DNA of 36,331 nt, from positions 1 through 36,331 of the forward strand of contig CAINUX010000142.1 in the NCBI GenBank assembly GCA_903853895.1, written 5' to 3'. Source of the DNA: an uncultured beta proteobacterium. Lineage in GTDB: Bacteria; Pseudomonadota; Gammaproteobacteria; Burkholderiales; Burkholderiaceae_C. A program made the position numbers and the translations under genes. Below are positions 33,891-36,331 of this stretch, piece after piece; within the stretch, counting starts at the first letter, position 1, and every line of letters begins with the position of its first letter. The notes beneath the pieces were generated by a model. It did not search any database. It was given only the letters and a program-made list of their open reading frames with translations, and was not told the DNA's origin.

Positions 33891-34751
33891 ATGCGCAGCT
33901 TCAAGGACCGCTGTGTGGTGATCACCGGCGCCGCGGGCGGCCTGGGCCAGGCGCTGGTGCAGGTGTTCCTGCAAGCGGGTGCGAACGTGGTGGCACTGGA
34001 CCGTGACGCGCGTGTGCAACAACTCACCGCAGGGCCGCCCAAAGGCGAGTTAGCCCCTTCGGGGGGCAGCGACCCGCGTAGCGGTGGAGCGTGGGGGCAA
34101 TTGTTAACGTCGGTTTGCGATGTCACACAACTGCCCTCCTGCGAAGCTGCCATAGCACAGGCCACGGCGCGCTTTGGCGGCATTGATGTACTCATTAACA
34201 ACGCCGGTATTGCCCACCGCAGTGCCTTTGCCGACACCCAGGTGGACGTGCTGCACAGGGTCATGGATGTCAACTTCTTTGGCGCAGTGCACTGCACCCA
34301 CGCAGCCATTGCCAGTCTGCGTTCGCGCAAAGGGTTGATCATCACCATCTCCAGCGTGGCAGGTTTCTCGCCGCTGATCGGGCGCACCGGCTACGCAGCC
34401 AGCAAGCACGCCTTGCACGGCTTCTTCGACAGCCTGCGCACCGAGGTGGAAGACGATGGGGTGGATGTGCTGCTGGTCTGCCCCTCGTTTATCGACACCG
34501 GCATCGACCGCGCCGCTTTGGGCGCGGATGGCCAGCCCGCGGCCCACGCACGCAAAACCACCGGAGCGACCACGCAACCTGGCGAAGTTGCCAACGCCAT
34601 ACTGAACGCGGCGCGCGCGCGACGCAAGCTGTTGCTCTTCAGCCCCACGGCCAACGCTGCCTGGTGGCTGTCGCGCCTGTGGCCCACGCGCTATGCCGCC
34701 ATCATGAAGCGCCGTTTGCACGCAGAGATTTTCCCCAACACAACACCCTGA
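33891..34751 (+). CDS. Classical SDR oxidoreductase with an in-frame repeat insertion
   Basis: A classical short-chain dehydrogenase of 286 residues. The cofactor motif is TGAAGGLGQ, NNAGIAHRS the structural motif, ITISSVAG the catalytic Ser strand, and YAASK holds the catalytic Tyr and Lys; a late PSFIDTGI loop follows. Start: ATG 33891, two bases after the previous stop; a GTG at 33885 overlapping that stop is also possible. Residues about 47-69 (AGPPKGELAPSGGSDPRSGG and beyond) have no place in the normal fold between the second strand (VVALDRD) and CDVTQ; they are encoded by a GC-rich repeat (34032-34098). The insertion is in frame and sits in a surface loop near the adenosine pocket, so the enzyme may remain active. 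Confidence 0.9.
   Translation: MRSFKDRCVVITGAAGGLGQALVQVFLQAGANVVALDRDARVQQLTAGPPKGELAPSGGSDPRSGGAWGQLLTSVCDVTQLPSCEAAIAQATARFGGIDVLINNAGIAHRSAFADTQVDVLHRVMDVNFFGAVHCTHAAIASLRSRKGLIITISSVAGFSPLIGRTGYAASKHALHGFFDSLRTEVEDDGVDVLLVCPSFIDTGIDRAALGADGQPAAHARKTTGATTQPGEVANAILNAARARRKLLLFSPTANAAWWLSRLWPTRYAAIMKRRLHAEIFPNTTP
34032..34098. repeat. GC-rich interspersed (REP-like) repeat inside the classical SDR gene
   Basis: The 67-bp stretch carries GCCCC-TTCGG-GGGGC (34053-34067) and CCGC-GTA-GCGG (34074-34084) hairpins, and ends GGAGCGTGGGGGC. From memory, this pattern (CCCCTTCGGGGGGCAGCGAC, then GGAGCGTGGGGGC) recurs many times between genes of Comamonadaceae. I see no second full copy in this window. 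Confidence 0.6.
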
Positions 34752-34769
34752 GCCGGGAGACACCGCACC

Positions 34770-36331
34770 ATGAACAAAGCCTTTAAAAAGACCCTGGAAA
34801 TATGCACACTGCTGTTAGGCGTGGGCTTCCCCACTGCCCAGGCCGCCGACTTCACCGTCAGCGGGCCCGACGGCAAGCCCCTGCCTTTGGTGATGGTGAC
34901 GCGCAGCGCCACGCAACCTACCAAGATAGACGATTCCGACAACGGCTACGCCGCATCCGGCAAACCACAACAAGGCACGTTTGAGGAAACCCGGTTCAGC
35001 GATGCCCAGGGCCGCCTGCGTCTGCCCGACGACGCCCACAAGCAAACGATTGACTACCAGGTGCGTCTGCGCAAGCCCGGCTACAAGGATGTGGTCATAG
35101 CCCCTTCGGCCATGGCAAAGCCCGCCTCCTGGCGCATGGTCGCCGAGACCGACCCCAAGGCCCTGGCGGAGCAACGCCCCTCCAACGCCTGGACCTCCAC
35201 GCTGCTGGCCGGGCGCGATGACCTGCGCAAGGAATTCATGGCGCAGTGCGGCTTTTGCCACCAGCAAGGATCGGTTTTCCTGCGCCGCGAGCGCAGTGCC
35301 GAAGAATGGTCAGCAACCATCCAGCGCATGGTGCGCTATGGCGCGCGCCTGTCCACCGAGGCGCAAAAGGAATTGCCCGCCCTGCTGGAAGCCCACTGGA
35401 AAGACATCAATGCCCACCCCGAGAAAGTGCCTGCCGGCACACCGTGGGTGCCAGAACTGGCCAAGGCCAGCGTCACCGAGTTGGCGATTGGGGACCGCTT
35501 CTCGCAGATGCACGACTTTGTGCAGCACAGCAACGGCCTTGTCTACGTGGGCGACAACCTGCAGGACCGCCTGTACGAAATCAATACCCAGACTGGCGCC
35601 TACACCATCTACAAGGTGCCCCCGCAGCCGGGTGACAACCTCGGCGGCTTGCTGGCCGGGCGCCTGCGCGACTTTCCCAAACACGAGACCTACCAGGGCA
35701 TCCACTCGCTGGTGGAGGCGCCCGCTGACGGTCACATCTTCATCACACCCTCGTACCAGCGCCGCCTGATCGAGTTCGACCCCAAGACCAAGCAATTTAT
35801 CAACCACGAGATCGGCAGCGGCTTCTATCCGCACACCGTGCGCATGGATGCCAAGAACCGTGTGTGGTTCACGCTGGCACTCAGCAATCAGATAGCCATG
35901 TACGACCGCGCCGCGGACAAATTCACCACCTACGACCTGCCGATTCGTTCCTTCATGGAGAAGATGACCGTCAAGATGACGCCCTTCTTCTTCAAGCTCA
36001 TCGGCTGGGGCCTGCCGGTCACCAACTGGGTCAAGATCGACCACGTTTCCACCGGCGTGCCCCTGCCCTACGGCATTGAAGTGACTCCAGACGGCAAGGT
36101 CTGGGTGGCGCGCCTGCACACCAACGAGATCGCCTCGCTGGACCCCACTACCGGCGTCATCACGATGATCGCAACCCCGCTGAAGAACCCCCGCCGCCTG
36201 CGCGCTGACCGCGATGGCAATCTGTGGATAGGCATGTTCAGTGAGTCGGCCGTGCTGCGCTATGAGCCCAAGGCGGCAAAATTCACTACCTTCAATCTGC
36301 CGGTGCAGCCCCTGGGCAGCGACACGCCGTA
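34770..36331 (+). CDS. Exported c-type haem and Vgb-like beta-propeller protein (3' end outside window)
   Basis: The first 520 residues of an exported protein; no stop before the window end. A signal peptide (about 1-26, cut after AQAA) leads to a carboxypeptidase-regulatory/Ig-like domain (about 27-112), a cytochrome-c-like domain (about 145-212) with one CxxCH haem site (CGFCH, 160-164) and a possible Met ligand (M188 in TIQRMVRYGA), and a Vgb/streptogramin-lyase-like propeller (from about 235) with repeated blades (GIEVTPDGKVWVARL, LRADRDGNLWIGMF, VRMDAKNRVWFTLA). Residues about 392-422 form a hydrophobic, Met/Phe-rich insertion between blades. GGGAGA (34755-34760) is 9 bases before the ATG. 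The role is unknown; it may be a periplasmic redox or lyase partner of the BASS/SDR cluster. Confidence 0.85.
   Translation, partial: MNKAFKKTLEICTLLLGVGFPTAQAADFTVSGPDGKPLPLVMVTRSATQPTKIDDSDNGYAASGKPQQGTFEETRFSDAQGRLRLPDDAHKQTIDYQVRLRKPGYKDVVIAPSAMAKPASWRMVAETDPKALAEQRPSNAWTSTLLAGRDDLRKEFMAQCGFCHQQGSVFLRRERSAEEWSATIQRMVRYGARLSTEAQKELPALLEAHWKDINAHPEKVPAGTPWVPELAKASVTELAIGDRFSQMHDFVQHSNGLVYVGDNLQDRLYEINTQTGAYTIYKVPPQPGDNLGGLLAGRLRDFPKHETYQGIHSLVEAPADGHIFITPSYQRRLIEFDPKTKQFINHEIGSGFYPHTVRMDAKNRVWFTLALSNQIAMYDRAADKFTTYDLPIRSFMEKMTVKMTPFFFKLIGWGLPVTNWVKIDHVSTGVPLPYGIEVTPDGKVWVARLHTNEIASLDPTTGVITMIATPLKNPRRLRADRDGNLWIGMFSESAVLRYEPKAAKFTTFNLPVQPLGSDTP

Noticed and set aside
35310..36331. Minus-strand frame of 269 residues
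   Set aside because: Antisense to the haem/propeller gene; no motif and no ribosome site.

Overview
The window looks like chromosomal DNA from a GC-rich betaproteobacterium, most likely family Comamonadaceae (Rhodoferax/Polaromonas/Acidovorax-like). The signs are high G+C with long antisense shadow ORFs, an AmpR/PenR-type regulator divergent from a class A beta-lactamase, a Pol IV with a large fingers insertion, an Azospirillum-like phenylpyruvate/indolepyruvate decarboxylase, and short interspersed repeats that I remember as typical of that family. The assignment is inference; there is no rRNA or marker gene here. I see no tRNA, rRNA, CRISPR array, transposase, integrase or prophage gene, and no gene-free stretch longer than 300 bases.

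Layout. 1-1620 (-): the 5' part of a membrane diguanylate cyclase cut by the window edge. 1797-3466: ArgP-type LysR regulator divergent from a LysE/ArgO exporter. 3471-4603: TetR regulator divergent from a DUF1304 membrane protein, with a 17-bp inverted repeat between them. 4600-6485: AmpR-like regulator divergent from a Tat-exported class A beta-lactamase. 6551-10863 (-): a two-gene operon, DUF2339 giant membrane protein then DUF3999 protein. 11027-12178: FMN-dependent alpha-hydroxy-acid dehydrogenase. 12275-15004: a tightly overlapping trio of DHH phosphoesterase, an orphan RskA-like membrane protein and DNA polymerase IV. 15108-16304: small membrane protein and a dienoyl-CoA isomerase-type crotonase. 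16305-16578: a strongly structured gap. 16579-18198: ipdC-type decarboxylase. 18305-20170: soluble PAS-GGDEF-EAL protein, ending inside the convergent queF. 20106-23695 (-): a likely four-gene operon AraC regulator, yaaA, alpha/beta hydrolase, queF. 23850-31001: a signalling block of a lone receiver, a 1308-residue hybrid kinase and a periplasmic-binding PAS-GGDEF-EAL protein. 31054-31831: GNAT and TfoX C-domain protein. 31991-36331: a coupled cluster of a BASS-family transporter, an extended SDR, a classical SDR and an exported protein with a c-type haem motif and a Vgb-like propeller, cut by the window end.

How the genes work together. Three regulator/target pairs are divergently transcribed in the first 6.5 kb. 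Cyclic-di-GMP and phosphorelay signalling is heavily represented (four multidomain proteins plus a receiver). The least described units are the DHH/RskA-like/dinB operon, the BASS-SDR-SDR-haem/propeller cluster, and the structured RNA or repeat ahead of ipdC. A GC-rich interspersed repeat has apparently been absorbed in frame into the coding sequence of the classical SDR.
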